A stretch of 64,000 nt of DNA. Source: Sphingobacterium psychroaquaticum. GTDB lineage: Bacteria; Bacteroidota; Bacteroidia; Sphingobacteriales; Sphingobacteriaceae. The position numbers were made by a program, and so were the translations under genes. The DNA lies in assembly GCF_900177625.1 (NCBI RefSeq), contig NZ_FXAU01000004.1, forward strand, positions 343,697-407,696, given 5' to 3'. The notes under the pieces are model-generated. The model had not been told where the DNA came from. It saw only the letters and a list, made by a program, of their open reading frames with translations, and ran no database searches. Below are positions 52,534 through 63,500 of this stretch, piece after piece; the stretch's first letter is position 1; the number at the start of each line of letters is the position of its first letter.

Positions 52534-53576
52534 TATCTCTTCACTTTATAGTGTATTGTAGACTGTTCTTTTAATGTCTTTGCAGCCTGTTCTGGTGTGA
52601 TATCCCGCTGTGGCATAGCCAACATCTCGTAGCCCACCATAAACTTTTTCACCGTTGCCGAGCGAAGCAGTGGCGGATAAAAATGCATATGCCAATGCCA
52701 TTCCGGATGCTCTCCATCATTCGTGGGTGCCTGATGCATTCCAGCCGAATAAGGAAACGATGTGCCAAAAATATTGTCGTATCGAATGGTCAGCTCCTGC
52801 AACACCTTTGCAAAATCCAGCTTTTCATCATCCCTAAAGGCTCCAATGTTTTGTATTGAACGCTTGCTAATAATCATCGTCTCATACGGCCACGACGCCC
52901 AGAAAGGCACAACGGCTACAAAATGTTCTCCCTCCACAATAATTCGCTCGTTCTTTTCAAGCTCAAGGGATAAATAGTCCGATAACAAGGTACGTCCTTT
53001 TTCTTTATAATATTTTAATTGCTGCTTACTTTCTTTCTCAATCTCCACCGGAATTGAACTCTGCGCCCATATTTGCCCATGCGGATGCGGATTGCTACAC
53101 CCCATTATGGCTCCCTTATTTTCAAAAATCTGTATATACTTTATCCACTCATGAACAGACAGGTCTACGAATTCCTTTTGCCACAAGTCCACCACGGCTT
53201 TAATCGCTTCCGTTGACATTTCCGGTAGTGTCAGATCATGACGAGGGGAAAAGGATATCACTTTACAGATACCACGCTCAGCTTCCGCAATCAGCAGGCC
53301 TCCGTCTGCCTGTGTCTCTGGAACCGTCTCTTCCAGCAAAGCCGAAAAATCATTTACAAAAACAAAACTATTGGTATAAGCAGGATTGACAGAACCTTCA
53401 GCACGCGCATTTCCCGGACAGAGGTAACATTGAGGATCATAGGCAGGTCTTTCTGCTCCAACAACGTCTTCGACCTGTCCTTGCCAAGGACGTTTACTCC
53501 GATGCGGGGACACTAAAATATATTCGCCCGTCAGCAAATTTTTACGTTTGTGGGGCTGCTCTGAAAATTGAAACAT
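52533..53576 (-). CDS. galT: Galactose-1-phosphate uridylyltransferase
   Basis: Exchanges UMP between UDP-glucose and galactose-1-phosphate. HIT-superfamily enzyme: zinc-site CYLCPGNARAEG, nucleophile region GCSNPHPHGQIWAQ (His-Pro-His), and a C-terminal HWHMHFYPPLLRS. 347 aa. First of the galTK pair. Confidence 0.97.
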   Translation of the reverse strand: MFQFSEQPHKRKNLLTGEYILVSPHRSKRPWQGQVEDVVGAERPAYDPQCYLCPGNARAEGSVNPAYTNSFVFVNDFSALLEETVPETQADGGLLIAEAERGICKVISFSPRHDLTLPEMSTEAIKAVVDLWQKEFVDLSVHEWIKYIQIFENKGAIMGCSNPHPHGQIWAQSSIPVEIEKESKQQLKYYKEKGRTLLSDYLSLELEKNERIIVEGEHFVAVVPFWASWPYETMIISKRSIQNIGAFRDDEKLDFAKVLQELTIRYDNIFGTSFPYSAGMHQAPTNDGEHPEWHWHMHFYPPLLRSATVKKFMVGYEMLAMPQRDITPEQAAKTLKEQSTIHYKVKR

Positions 53577-54083
53577 AGCGGTTTAAGGTTTGGTGTAAAT
53601 ATAACACTTATTTTTCAGGCAAAGGGAAAATTCAAAAGGGAAAAATTAAAAAAGGTAAAGAGGGTGAAGGGGATAAAAGAGTGTGAGGGAGGTAAGTCGC
53701 GAGAGAGTAAAGAAGTTGAGGTTACAAGCCTAGCCCCTACATTAGGCGAAAATCCTACATATACAAACTACTATACAACGACAAAAAAGACACAACATCT
53801 AGCTTCGCCCTTCGGGGTTTGTGTCTCAACAAACCACCACCTACTTTGGAAAGATTGTCCATAGATCCCTCCTCGTACCTCGTTCGGGATGACAAGATGA
53901 TTTTTTCAAAACGGTACTGCTTCTAGCTTTCCTTAACCGCCAAATGTCGCCTGAGGAATATTTGCAATCTGTAGGAACTTGCCTCCGCACCAACCCTCCC
54001 TGCAAAAATTCCTAGCGACGAATTTTTTGCTTCTTTTTTGAGGTAAAAAAGAAGATACCCTCCGACATAGAGGAGTCCCCTTC
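53577..54083. other. Repeat-bearing spacer between waaA and galT
   Basis: No gene seen. A purine-rich tract GGTAAAGAGGGTGAAGGGG (about 53655-53720), a small GCCTAGCCCCTACATTAGGC hairpin (about 53728), the GTTCGGGATGAC repeat in minus orientation (53863-53892), and copy B of the double-hairpin element (53931-54054). Confidence 0.7.
53931..54054 (-). repeat. Dispersed ~125-bp double-hairpin element, copy B
   Basis: On the minus strand it reads nearly the same as 23387-23512: hairpin CTTCTTTTTTACCTCAAAA.., then GTCGCTAGGAATTTTTGCA, a variable centre, and AATATTCCTCAGGCGAC with a GGCGGTTAAGG tail. It starts 30 bases after the waaA stop, just as copy A follows the M1 peptidase gene. Confidence 0.85.
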
Positions 54084-55322
54084 TTACAAAAAATCCGCCA
54101 AATACCGCATAATAATCTGCGTAGCGCCTGCTTTCTCCTTGACATACTTTGCTGACGCGAAAGAAGCATTTTCCAATTTCACATGATGTTGAAGGGCTTC
54201 AAAAACCTCAAAAAGCTCAGCTACTGTACTGATACTAAAACCAGCGCCTACTTCGATCAAATCCACCGCTTCCTGAAATTTAGCATACTTCGGACCGAAA
54301 ATCACCGGTAACCCATAGGTAGCTGCTTCCAATGTATTGTGAATACCGGCTCCAAAGCCACCGCCGATGTAAGCAAGTTGACCATAACCGTAAAGTGAAG
54401 ACAGCATACCGATATTATCAATCACCAGAACCGTTGCCTGCTGCTTCTCAACAGCATTATATGTCGCATACTGCGAAAACAGTAACGATTTAGGAAAAAG
54501 TTGCTGCACGTCACGGATATGTGAATCATGAATCTCATGCGGTGCCAAAATAATTTTCAAACCTTTTTGCGCACTCAACAATTCCGCAAGAAGTTGCTCA
54601 TCTGGTTCCCAAGTACTCCCGGCCACCAACACCACACCACTCCCCAGCAGAAAATCCTCCACCTCTGCAATAGACCTCCGCTGCTTGGGCAATTCCACGA
54701 CCCGATCAAACCGCGTATCACCTGCAAGCCCCGCCTGTGTAATACCAATGGATTTTAGCCAGAGCACCGAATCCGTATTCTGCGTAAAGAAAAATGTTAC
54801 CCGCTTTAGAATCGACCGAAAGAAACCACCATACCACTTAAAGAAAACCTGCTCTTCACGAAAAATCGATGAAATCATCAACAGTTGCACCTGACGACGA
54901 TCCAGTTCCTTGAAATAATGATACCAATACTCATATTTCGTAAAAACCGCCAACTTCGGCTGTACGATATCTAAAAACCGTCCTGCATTTCGAGATGTAT
55001 CAGCAGGCAAATAGAAAACATAATCTGCCAAAGGCGTGTTCTTTCGAACCTCAAAGCCCGATGGCGAAAAAAAAGTTATCAATATTTTTTCATTCGGATA
55101 TTTCTTTTTTATGCCCTCCATCACCGACCTTCCTTGTTCAAATTCACCCAAGGAAGCAAAGTGAAACCAAATAGGGTGGCTTCCACTTTCAACCGTTTGT
55201 TCTAGTCGAATGAAGATACCGCGACGGCCTTCCACCCATAGCTTAGCTTTCGCATGAAATGGGGAGATAAGCCGCAAAATAAGACCGTAAAGCCAAATTC
55301 CTAAATCGTATAGAAGATGCAT
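54084..55322 (-). CDS. waaA: 3-deoxy-D-manno-octulosonic acid (Kdo) transferase
   Basis: Adds Kdo to lipid IVA in LPS core synthesis. An N-terminal membrane-associated helix (about 5-22) leads to the GT-B acceptor half with WFHFASLGEFEQGR (catalytic Glu). The donor half has VAGSTWEPDEQLL, LAPHEIH and YIGGGFGAGIHNTLEAATYGLP. 412 aa. Divergent from the uxs-galE pair. Confidence 0.96.
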   Translation of the reverse strand: MHLLYDLGIWLYGLILRLISPFHAKAKLWVEGRRGIFIRLEQTVESGSHPIWFHFASLGEFEQGRSVMEGIKKKYPNEKILITFFSPSGFEVRKNTPLADYVFYLPADTSRNAGRFLDIVQPKLAVFTKYEYWYHYFKELDRRQVQLLMISSIFREEQVFFKWYGGFFRSILKRVTFFFTQNTDSVLWLKSIGITQAGLAGDTRFDRVVELPKQRRSIAEVEDFLLGSGVVLVAGSTWEPDEQLLAELLSAQKGLKIILAPHEIHDSHIRDVQQLFPKSLLFSQYATYNAVEKQQATVLVIDNIGMLSSLYGYGQLAYIGGGFGAGIHNTLEAATYGLPVIFGPKYAKFQEAVDLIEVGAGFSISTVAELFEVFEALQHHVKLENASFASAKYVKEKAGATQIIMRYLADFL

Positions 55323-55347
55323 CTTGTTAAAATATCCTTATATTCGT

Positions 55348-55355
55348 CAAAGATA
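55348..55355 (-). promoter_or_regulatory. Putative -7 element of waaA
   Basis: Minus-strand TATCTTTG, a perfect TAnnTTTG; its G lies 26 bases before ATG 55322. Confidence 0.5.
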
Positions 55356-55381
55356 TTAAACTTTATCGATACCCGACATCC

Positions 55382-56374
55382 GTGAATAGACAAGTAAAAA
55401 AACGTGTACTCATCACCGGTGCTGCAGGCTTCCTAGGCTCGCACCTTTGCGACCGTTTCATTGCCGAAGGCATGCAAGTAATCGGTATGGATAATCTCAT
55501 TACGGGAGACCTCCGAAATATCGAACATCTATTCAAGCTTCCTAACTTCGAATTTTACCAACACGATGTATCAGAGTTTGTCCATATCCCTGGCGAGTTA
55601 GACTATATCTTGCACTTTGCATCGCCGGCAAGTCCCATTGACTATGTACGTATTCCTATCCAGACCTTAAAAGTCGGTTCTTTGGGTACGCACAATCTGT
55701 TGGGGTTAGCGAAGAGTAAGCAAGCTAGAATCCTCGTTGCTTCAACCTCGGAAGTATACGGCGACCCCTTGGTTTCTCCGCAGCCAGAATCCTATTGGGG
55801 AAATGTAAACCCCGTTGGACCTCGCGGTGTATACGATGAAGCCAAACGCTTTCAGGAGGCTATTACCATGGCTTACCACAACTTTCATGGATTAGACACC
55901 AGAATTGTACGCATCTTTAATACATACGGACCTCGAATGCGCCTGAATGATGGACGAGCTTTGCCGACCTTTATCGCGCAAGCACTAAGAGGCGAAGCGT
56001 TATCTGTCTTCGGAGATGGCACACAAACCCGTTCATTCTGCTATGTATCTGACCAAGTGGAAGGCATCTACAGACTGTTGATGGCTGATTACAACCTTCC
56101 TGTTAATATTGGTAATCCAGATGAGATGCCGGTTATCGATATCGCTAAAGAAATTATTGAGCTGACAGCAAGCACATCGAAGATTATTTTCCAGGGACTC
56201 CCCGTTGATGATCCAAAACAAAGACGTCCGGACATCCGTCTAGCACAAGAGCTCCTTCAATGGGCACCATTAGTCAAGCGTAAAGATGGTCTTGAAAAAA
56301 CGATCGCCTATTATCGGACGATCCCTAATGAAAAATTGCAACAAAAAGATTTTACATATTATAATCAACAATAA
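55382..56374 (+). CDS. UDP-glucuronate decarboxylase-like NAD-dependent sugar dehydratase
   Basis: 330 aa extended SDR of the UXS (UDP-xylose synthase) type: [79 protein letters not shown] with Tyr/Lys, and [10 protein letters not shown]. These phrases are diagnostic of the UXS group, so UDP-xylose formation is the likely role. No UDP-glucose dehydrogenase is present here to supply UDP-GlcA. It starts at GTG. The stop overlaps the galE start by one base. Confidence 0.88.
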   Translation: MNRQVKKRVLITGAAGFLGSHLCDRFIAEGMQVIGMDNLITGDLRNIEHLFKLPNFEFYQHDVSEFVHIPGELDYILHFASPASPIDYVRIPIQTLKVGSLGTHNLLGLAKSKQARILVASTSEVYGDPLVSPQPESYWGNVNPVGPRGVYDEAKRFQEAITMAYHNFHGLDTRIVRIFNTYGPRMRLNDGRALPTFIAQALRGEALSVFGDGTQTRSFCYVSDQVEGIYRLLMADYNLPVNIGNPDEMPVIDIAKEIIELTASTSKIIFQGLPVDDPKQRRPDIRLAQELLQWAPLVKRKDGLEKTIAYYRTIPNEKLQQKDFTYYNQQ

Positions 56375-57393
56375 TGAGCAAAATACTAGTCACTGGCGGA
56401 ACAGGATATATCGGTTCCCATACCGTTGTCGAATTACATAATGCAGGCTACACGCCGGTTATCATCGATAATCTATCCAACTCCAACATCCAGATTTTAG
56501 ATCAGATCGAAAAAATTATCGGTGTAAAACCCGAGTTTCATGAGTTCGACCTATGTGATGAAGCTAAGGTATTTGAATTCGTAAAGAACAATCCTGATAT
56601 CGGTGGTGTCATCCACTTTGCGGCATCAAAGGCCGTTGGTGAGTCCGTAGAGAAACCATTAAAGTATTATCACAATAACTTTTTCTCGCTGATCAACCTA
56701 TTAAATGCATACCAGGAAAAACCTGTGAATTTCGTATTCTCGTCTAGCTGTACCGTGTATGGTGAACCCGATATATTACCTGTTACGGAATCTGCTCCTG
56801 TAAAAAAAGCGACCTCACCTTATGGCAATACCAAACAAATTGCAGAAGAAATACTAGAAGAAACCGCAAACGCATATAACAATTACAACATCATTGCACT
56901 GCGCTACTTTAATCCAGTTGGTGCCCATGCCTCAGCCTTAATTGGTGAGCTCCCTATCGGTGTTCCCCAAAACCTACTTCCTTTTATTACACAAACGGCA
57001 ATTGGAAAACGTGAAAAACTAACGGTATTTGGCGGTGATTACGATACCCCTGATGGTTCATGTGTACGTGATTATATCCATGTCGTAGATTTAGCAAAGG
57101 CTCATGTAGCCGCGATTAAATTATTGGAGAAAGGCAACAAGAACGGTAAGTACGATGTTTTTAACGTAGGTACGGGTAATGGCTATTCGGTACTCGAAGC
57201 AATTAAAGCTTTCGAGAAAGCATCCGGTCAAACGTTAAACTATGTAGTAGGCCCTCGTCGTGAAGGAGATATTATCAAAGTATGGGGTGATATAACAAAA
57301 TCGTCTGAAGAACTGGGCTGGAAAGCAGAACTAGGAATTGAAGAGATGATGGCATCAGCCTGGGCTTGGGAAAAGTATTTGGCTAGTAAGTAA
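56374..57393 (+). CDS. galE: UDP-glucose 4-epimerase
   Basis: Interconverts UDP-glucose and UDP-galactose; completes the Leloir set with galTK nearby. GGTGYIGSHTVVEL, the NAD-binding DNLSNS, catalytic SSSCTVYG with YGNTKQIAEE, and RYFNPVGAHASALIGE (the GalE-specific continuation). 339 aa. Coupled to the UXS gene by TAATG. Confidence 0.96.
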   Translation: MSKILVTGGTGYIGSHTVVELHNAGYTPVIIDNLSNSNIQILDQIEKIIGVKPEFHEFDLCDEAKVFEFVKNNPDIGGVIHFAASKAVGESVEKPLKYYHNNFFSLINLLNAYQEKPVNFVFSSSCTVYGEPDILPVTESAPVKKATSPYGNTKQIAEEILEETANAYNNYNIIALRYFNPVGAHASALIGELPIGVPQNLLPFITQTAIGKREKLTVFGGDYDTPDGSCVRDYIHVVDLAKAHVAAIKLLEKGNKNGKYDVFNVGTGNGYSVLEAIKAFEKASGQTLNYVVGPRREGDIIKVWGDITKSSEELGWKAELGIEEMMASAWAWEKYLASK

Positions 57394-57409
57394 AGAAGTA
57401 AATAAAAAC

Positions 57410-57441
57410 AAAAAGAGCCGAGCATTAGCTCGGCTCTTTTT
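57410..57441. terminator. Bidirectional intrinsic terminator
   Basis: A perfect 14-bp stem AAAAAGAGCCGAGC/GCTCGGCTCTTTTT with a 4-base loop. It has T-runs on either strand, so it serves both galE (plus) and the convergent OmpA gene (minus, ending at 57450). Confidence 0.92.
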
Positions 57442-57449
57442 GTTTTCAA

Positions 57450-59390
57450 TTAAAACTCTAAGACTTCCACCTCAGTACGGCGATTAGCTTGATGTTCAGC
57501 AGGCGTACAACTAACACCATTGCTGCATTTATTCACAAGCCTTGTTTCACCATAACCTTTCGCTATAATACGATCTCTCGAAATACCGCGACTAATCACA
57601 TATTCTACAGCAGAAGTTGCTCTGTTTTGTGATAAACGCATATTATAGCTATCGCTACCTCTACTATCCGTATGGCTAGACAGTTCCACCTTCATGGTTG
57701 GATTATCACGCATCACACGCACTAAGTGGTCGAGGATATCTGCGGCATCTTTACGGATATTATGCTTATCAAAATCATAGTAGATGTTTTCCAACACAAT
57801 CTTATCACCCGCCTTATACATAGGTTGCAGATATAGGGCCACATTAATAACCGTATCACGCTGCGGATACACCGCTGCCACTCTAGTGGAGTCACTCATA
57901 TAACCGGTGTGTTCTGCATTCACACGGTACGCTGTACCTGCATCAAGCTCAAACACAAAGTTTCCTTTTCCATCGCTCAATTTACGCGCGATGATATCGC
58001 CGCTTACACCTAATAAACTTACACGAGAATCCTCTAGGATTGCCCTTGTTTTCTTATCATATGTAAAGCCATTTAAGATAATTTTGATTTTAGGCTTCGT
58101 GTAATTAAACGAGTAAATATCATCACTTCCTACACCACCAATTCTATTCGAAGATACATATCCATATACATTACTTCCTGCATCAGTAGCAGCCACGACA
58201 TAAGAGAAATCATCCGATGCAGAGTTCAATGGGTATTGCAAATTCTTACGTCCTTTGAAATTCCCATTACTACCTTCCGCTACAAAAAGATCCAATCCGC
58301 CCATCCCTGGAAAACCATTACTCGAGTAGAATAGTTTGTTCCCTAACACCGTAGGAAACATCTCATCACCCGCTGAATTGATTTCACGGCCAGCGTTTAC
58401 AGGCTTACCCCAGCTACCATCCGCCTGAAGCGTACTAAACCAAATATCAACACCACCCAGACCTCCCGGCATATCCGATGCAAAATACAAAGTTTTCTCA
58501 TCGTCGCTCAGCGCCGCATGACCTAAAGAGTATTCCTTTACATTATTGTATGCAAAATCCTCTTCCGACCAATCGTTACCGTTCTTTTTATATATCTTTA
58601 GCTCTAGGTTTTGCTTTTTAAAGCGTACCCCTTCAGCCTTAAACTTTTCAGCATCTTTGCCCGGATAAGTACGTGTCACATAAAGAGCATCTTCATTTCT
58701 ATTCGGAAGAATAGGACCAACGTGATAAGCAGCACCATTAAAACTACCCGCCATAATCGTAGGCATTTCTAAATTAGCATCGTTGCGACTCGCCGCAAAA
58801 ACTTTCAGATACCCTTGTCCTGTCATTGCACTTCTGCCCGATCCACCCATTTTAGGTTCTGCTGCATATAGCACACCATTTGAAGCTGGAACTGCTGAAA
58901 ACTCAGAAAGATCTGTATTGATACCCTTTTCATTCTTCAGCTTATAATTCAGTGGATTGGCCATCCACACCGTTGCAGAATCACAACCAGCAAGCTCAAT
59001 TTGAATCTTTTCAGAAGAACCAAATCGCGCGCTATAATTTTGGAACTGTACTTTTGCTTCCGCATATTTACCGTTCTGTTTCAAAGCTTCCGCATAACCC
59101 AATAATGCATCTTTGCTGTGTCCTTCTGTTTGGATCGCACGCGCATACCAGTTTTCAGCTAACTCATATTGTTTCAAGTACAAATAACCTTGACCAATCT
59201 TTTCAAAGTCACCGACTTTCACTTTTTTAGCATTCGCTAAACGCTCATAAATCGGCAGCGCTTTAGAAAATTCCAAGCGGTTAAACAAATCATCTGCTCG
59301 CTTCCGAAGGCTAGGTTGTTCTTGTGCGTGAACACCATTAAATAGCGCTCCTGATAACAACAAACCCAATAATATTTTTCTCATGTTCAT
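57450..59390 (-). CDS. PorE-like OmpA-family protein with TPR and beta-propeller domains
   Basis: 646 aa, signal peptide to about residue 22 (NGVHAQ). TPR-like helices (about 25-150, LYLKQYELAENWYARAI), a PD40/WD40-like propeller (about 170-420, DDEKTLYFASDMPGGLGGVDIW and GNKLFYSSNGFPGMGGLDLF), a CarboxypepD_reg-like strand domain (about 435-515), and an OmpA domain (about 530-646, SSHTDSRGSDSYN, NRATSAVEYV and ANRRTEVEV). This order matches the T9SS component PorE and its paralogues. Beside porP/sprF, it probably links the secreted adhesin's anchor to peptidoglycan. Confidence 0.9.
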   Translation of the reverse strand: MNMRKILLGLLLSGALFNGVHAQEQPSLRKRADDLFNRLEFSKALPIYERLANAKKVKVGDFEKIGQGYLYLKQYELAENWYARAIQTEGHSKDALLGYAEALKQNGKYAEAKVQFQNYSARFGSSEKIQIELAGCDSATVWMANPLNYKLKNEKGINTDLSEFSAVPASNGVLYAAEPKMGGSGRSAMTGQGYLKVFAASRNDANLEMPTIMAGSFNGAAYHVGPILPNRNEDALYVTRTYPGKDAEKFKAEGVRFKKQNLELKIYKKNGNDWSEEDFAYNNVKEYSLGHAALSDDEKTLYFASDMPGGLGGVDIWFSTLQADGSWGKPVNAGREINSAGDEMFPTVLGNKLFYSSNGFPGMGGLDLFVAEGSNGNFKGRKNLQYPLNSASDDFSYVVAATDAGSNVYGYVSSNRIGGVGSDDIYSFNYTKPKIKIILNGFTYDKKTRAILEDSRVSLLGVSGDIIARKLSDGKGNFVFELDAGTAYRVNAEHTGYMSDSTRVAAVYPQRDTVINVALYLQPMYKAGDKIVLENIYYDFDKHNIRKDAADILDHLVRVMRDNPTMKVELSSHTDSRGSDSYNMRLSQNRATSAVEYVISRGISRDRIIAKGYGETRLVNKCSNGVSCTPAEHQANRRTEVEVLEF

Positions 59391-59417
59391 AGTACTCTCC
59401 TGTGAAAAGATTAAAAA

Positions 59418-60431
59418 TTAGAAGTAACGCGGACTTAACATGGTACGCAATGATTGACCAAATGTAATCCCCAAGGTAATCTCATGCGTTCCATTTTGTA
59501 AACCACTCATTCTGTTCAACATTACATCATAAGAATAACCGATACGTAATCTATCTGTGGCGTAAAACTGTGTAATCGCCGTTATTGCGTTTGTCGCAGA
59601 CAATTTCAATGGCGATGCACTGTAATATTCTCTATTGAAAACTTTTGCACGTGTACGATATCCTCCACCAATCCAGAATTTATCATTGAAAATAAGCATC
59701 GCATTTACATCCACTGAAGTCGGGCCTTTGAAATCATCCTTAATCAAGATACTTGGTCTCAATAGTAATCCTTCTTCCAAGCCGATTAAAGCACCACCGA
59801 TAAAATAAGCACTTACATTACGGTGTAAACTTTCTAAGGAATTCGAGTTGAAACGAAATTCATCATTACTAGACGAATTTGCGAATAAATCTTGTACCGC
59901 CAAACCTGCGTAAAAAACCGGATTATAATAATACACCCCTAAACGAACGTCTGGTTTCCAAGAGCTGATTTTTCCGTTCGGAATAACCACATCGCCCGTT
60001 TCCACAGCTTGAAGCTTTCTTCCATCTAAACCATATTGCGTAACCCCTGCAGCAACCCCCAACGATAGACGTTGCGTATCCTCATCATCAAGCTGCAAAC
60101 GAAGTGCATAATTAGCATACATCGAAGTTGCCGATTGGGCACCTAAACCGTCCGATGTAACCTGTAAACCCACGCCATGGCGTTTGTTAATCGGGTCTAC
60201 CACGCCATCAATGGAAATTGAACCTGTTTTCGGCGCACCGTCCCATCCTGTCCATTGGCTCCGAAGGCCCATCTGTCCAAACCACTCTTCTTTATAACCT
60301 GTATAAGCAGGGTTTACAGAAATGGAGTTAAATATATACTGCGTGAACTGGATACTTTGTTGTGCATAAGATTTTACACCTGCCAAAAGCATGCATCCCA
60401 AAGCAAAATATTTGAATCTTCTATTCATCAT
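59418..60431 (-). CDS. PorP/SprF-family type IX secretion outer-membrane protein
   Basis: Signal peptide MNRRFKYFALGCMLLAGVKSYAQ (first 20 residues shown: MNRRFKYFALGCMLLAGVKS) followed by the hallmark PorP/SprF opening QFTQYIFNSISVNPAYTG, and repeated amphipathic strands ending TLGITFGQSLR. About 337 aa. I use the ATG-ATG at 60426-60431; a longer frame to 60488 would run through a hairpin. SprF-type proteins act with a type B CTD partner, and such a protein is encoded directly upstream. Confidence 0.9.
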   Translation of the reverse strand: MMNRRFKYFALGCMLLAGVKSYAQQSIQFTQYIFNSISVNPAYTGYKEEWFGQMGLRSQWTGWDGAPKTGSISIDGVVDPINKRHGVGLQVTSDGLGAQSATSMYANYALRLQLDDEDTQRLSLGVAAGVTQYGLDGRKLQAVETGDVVIPNGKISSWKPDVRLGVYYYNPVFYAGLAVQDLFANSSSNDEFRFNSNSLESLHRNVSAYFIGGALIGLEEGLLLRPSILIKDDFKGPTSVDVNAMLIFNDKFWIGGGYRTRAKVFNREYYSASPLKLSATNAITAITQFYATDRLRIGYSYDVMLNRMSGLQNGTHEITLGITFGQSLRTMLSPRYF

Positions 60432-60465
60432 TTTTGAAAAAACTTTATACCTATTCGTAGAAAGA

Positions 60466-60495
60466 ACCTCATGAAGCACGTACTTCATGAGGTTT
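60466..60495 (-). terminator. Hairpin between the adhesin gene and porP/sprF
   Basis: A perfect 12-bp inverted repeat AACCTCATGAAG/CTTCATGAGGTT with a 6-base loop, followed on the minus strand by CTTTCT. It lies 7 bases after the adhesin stop. It may partly terminate or process the transcript so that adhesin and partner levels differ. Confidence 0.65.
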
Positions 60496-60501
60496 CCTAT
60501 G

Positions 60502-63500
60502 TTATCGGGTTTTAATTAACACCCAACCTTTAATTACTTCAGATTTACCGTTTTTGTATGGTGTGATGATGTAGTAGTATGTACCTTCATTCAAACCTCT
60601 ACCTGTCCATGTGTTATCATAGTTCTCGCTACGGTAAACTTCATTACCCCAACGATTCACAATTACAACAGATACACGATCAAATCCTTCTAGACCAACA
60701 ATCTCAAACGTATCGTTTGTACCGTCGCCATTCGGTGTGAACACATTTGGAATAAATAGCGCTGACGCTTCTATCGTAATGGTTGCTACCGCTGTACTAC
60801 AATTGTTCGGATTCAATACCTCACAGATTGTGTACGCATAGGTATACGTTCCTGGTCTTGTGCTTGGTGCGATACTAATCGTACCGTCAGGATTCATTTT
60901 CAATCCTGGGTTGCTCGCAACACCTGGCGTCAACGTCACTTTACTCAAGTCAATCGGTGCATCGTTAAACTTATCATTTACTAATACCGACTCGGTCACA
61001 ATTACATCACGGCTCCACTCTACTTTGTACGTGTCGTCCGCTGCGTTTATAGGTGCTGGTGCAACAACAATAGTTGCTACAGCATCATCACAGTTGTTCG
61101 GATTCAACACTTCACAGATACGGTACTTAACTTGGTGTGTACCGGCTACTGTGCCTGGCGCTACCGTGATCGTTCCATCAGCATTCAATGTTAAGCCGGC
61201 AGGTGCATTATCAACCCAAGTTAATTTGACTTCATTAGGTTTCACCACCTTGTTATTCAACTTATCATTCTCGAATACAGGTTTCGTAGTACCACCATTT
61301 GCTCCATTAATCGGTGCGAACCTATCATCTTCTGCTACGATAGGTGCAGGTACTACAGTGATTGTAGCGACCGCACTTGAACAGTTGTTCGGATTCACTT
61401 TCTCACAGATCGTGTATGGATAAGTATACGTTCCTGCAGGTGTCTCTGGACTAACTGTAATCGTTCCATCAGAATTCATCACAATACCTTTCGCCGGTTG
61501 ACCGTTAGGGCCTGTTGCCGTTCCTGGCGTCAATGTGACATCTTTCGGGTTAACTACTTTACCGTTCAGTAAATCATTCTCAAGCACAGATGGAATCGTA
61601 CCGCCATCTTTACCATTGATCGGCGCAGACTTATCATCTTTTGCTTCAATCAAAGGAGCCTCAACAACGATCTTCACGTTAGCCGTAGAACAGTTGTTTG
61701 GATTCAAGACCTCACAGATCGTGTACGTATGAACATACTCGCCTGCTGGCGTCTCTGGACTGATGGTAATTGTACCGTCTGGATTCATGGTGATACCTTT
61801 TGCCGGGTAACCATCCTTATCAACAACCTTACCTGGAGTTAAAGTAACATCCTTCGGATCTACATCCTTACCGTTCAATTTATCATTGTCAAATACAGAT
61901 GGTGTTTTACCGCCATCTTTACCATTGAACAAACCTGGGTTGTCATCCGTAGCCAAGATTGGCGCTGGGTCTACTACAACTTTTACTTTAGCTGTAGAAC
62001 TGTTACCTGGGTTCAATTTATCTTCGATCGTGTACTCAATCTCGTAAGTACCTGCCGGTGTCATCGGTGGAACACTTACGATACCTGTACTCGGATCTAA
62101 CACTGGTACATTGTTGTTAACAGCACCTGTGTTTGGTGTAGCTGGCTTGATATTGTTGATCTCAACATCTTTCAAGTCGGCTGGTTTACCGTTGTAGTTG
62201 TCCGTACCTGAACCATTGTTGTTAAGCACATTACCTACGTTCGTCTTGCCATCTTTACCATTTACTGGTGTGAACGTATCGTCCTCCGCAGAGATCGCTG
62301 GTGCAGTAACGGTGATCGTTACCGTAGCTGTCGAACAGTTGCTTGGGTTCAAGACCTCACAGATCCTGTAAGGATACTCGTACTCACCCGCTGGTGTCTC
62401 CGGATCTACCGTAACACTACCGTCAGGGTTCATCGTTACCTTATCTGTTGGTTTTCCGTCCGGACCTGTAGGCTGACCTGGGGTCAACGTGATGTCCTTA
62501 GGATCTACTGGTTTGCCGTTCAACTCATCGTTGTCCAGTACCGATGGTGTTTTACCTCCATCTTTACCGTTGATGCTTGGCGGCGTATCATTCTCTGCAT
62601 TGATCGGTGCCGGTTCTACCACTACTGTTACCGTAGCTGTAGCATCGTTGCCCGGGTTCAATTTATCTTCGATCGTGTACTCGATTTCGTACGTTCCTGC
62701 CGGGGTCATCGGTGGAACACTTACGATACCTGTAGTCGGATCTAACACCGGTACGTTGTTATTAACAGCACCTGTGTTTGGTGTAGCTGGCTTGATCTTG
62801 TTGATCTCAACATCTTTCAAGTCTGCTGGTTTACCGTTGTAGCTATCTTCGCCTGCTCCAGTCAATACGTTACCTACATTTGTAGATCCGTCTTTACCGT
62901 TGATAGGACCGAAATTATCATCCACTGCTTTGATCGCTGGTGCAGTAACGTTAATCGTTACCGTAGCTGTCGAACAGTTGCTTGGGTTCAAGACCTCACA
63001 GATCGTGTACTCATATGTGTACTCCCCTGCTGGTGTCTCTGGATCTACCGTGATAACACCCGTAGTAGGATCCATCGTAATACCCGTAACCGGTTTGTCA
63101 TCTTTATCAACAACCTTACCTGGTGTCAATGTGATTTCCGATGGATCAACTTTTGCATTATCTAACTCATCGTTTTCTAATACAGATGGAGTTGTACCAC
63201 CGTCCTTACCATTGATGCTTGGAGGTGTATCATCCGTCGCTTTGATTGGTGTCCATGGCATCGGTGTAATGGTACAGGTTGGACATCCAGGCTCGACTGG
63301 CTCATTTGGTGTATATGGATTCCCGCTATTTGAGTCATCCTCTACGTCTTCCCCTCTAGGAGTTTGTCCGATCCCATGTGCAATATTTGCTACATATCTC
63401 TTGTCTAGGTCAGCCTGCGTTATCGTATGTTTCGCCAGTAAGGTGGTATCTGCTCCTACAGCTAAACGCCATACTGTGCCTACATTCGTTACATCAGCGT

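Noticed and set aside
53568..53864. A 98-codon plus-strand frame between galT and waaA
   Set aside because: It starts inside antisense galT and runs through purine-rich low-complexity spacer; no domain or ribosome site.
60769..63250. Direct repeats suspected to be CRISPR or IS-like
   Set aside because: Repeats are about 300 bases, in frame and encode protein modules; they are explained by the adhesin.
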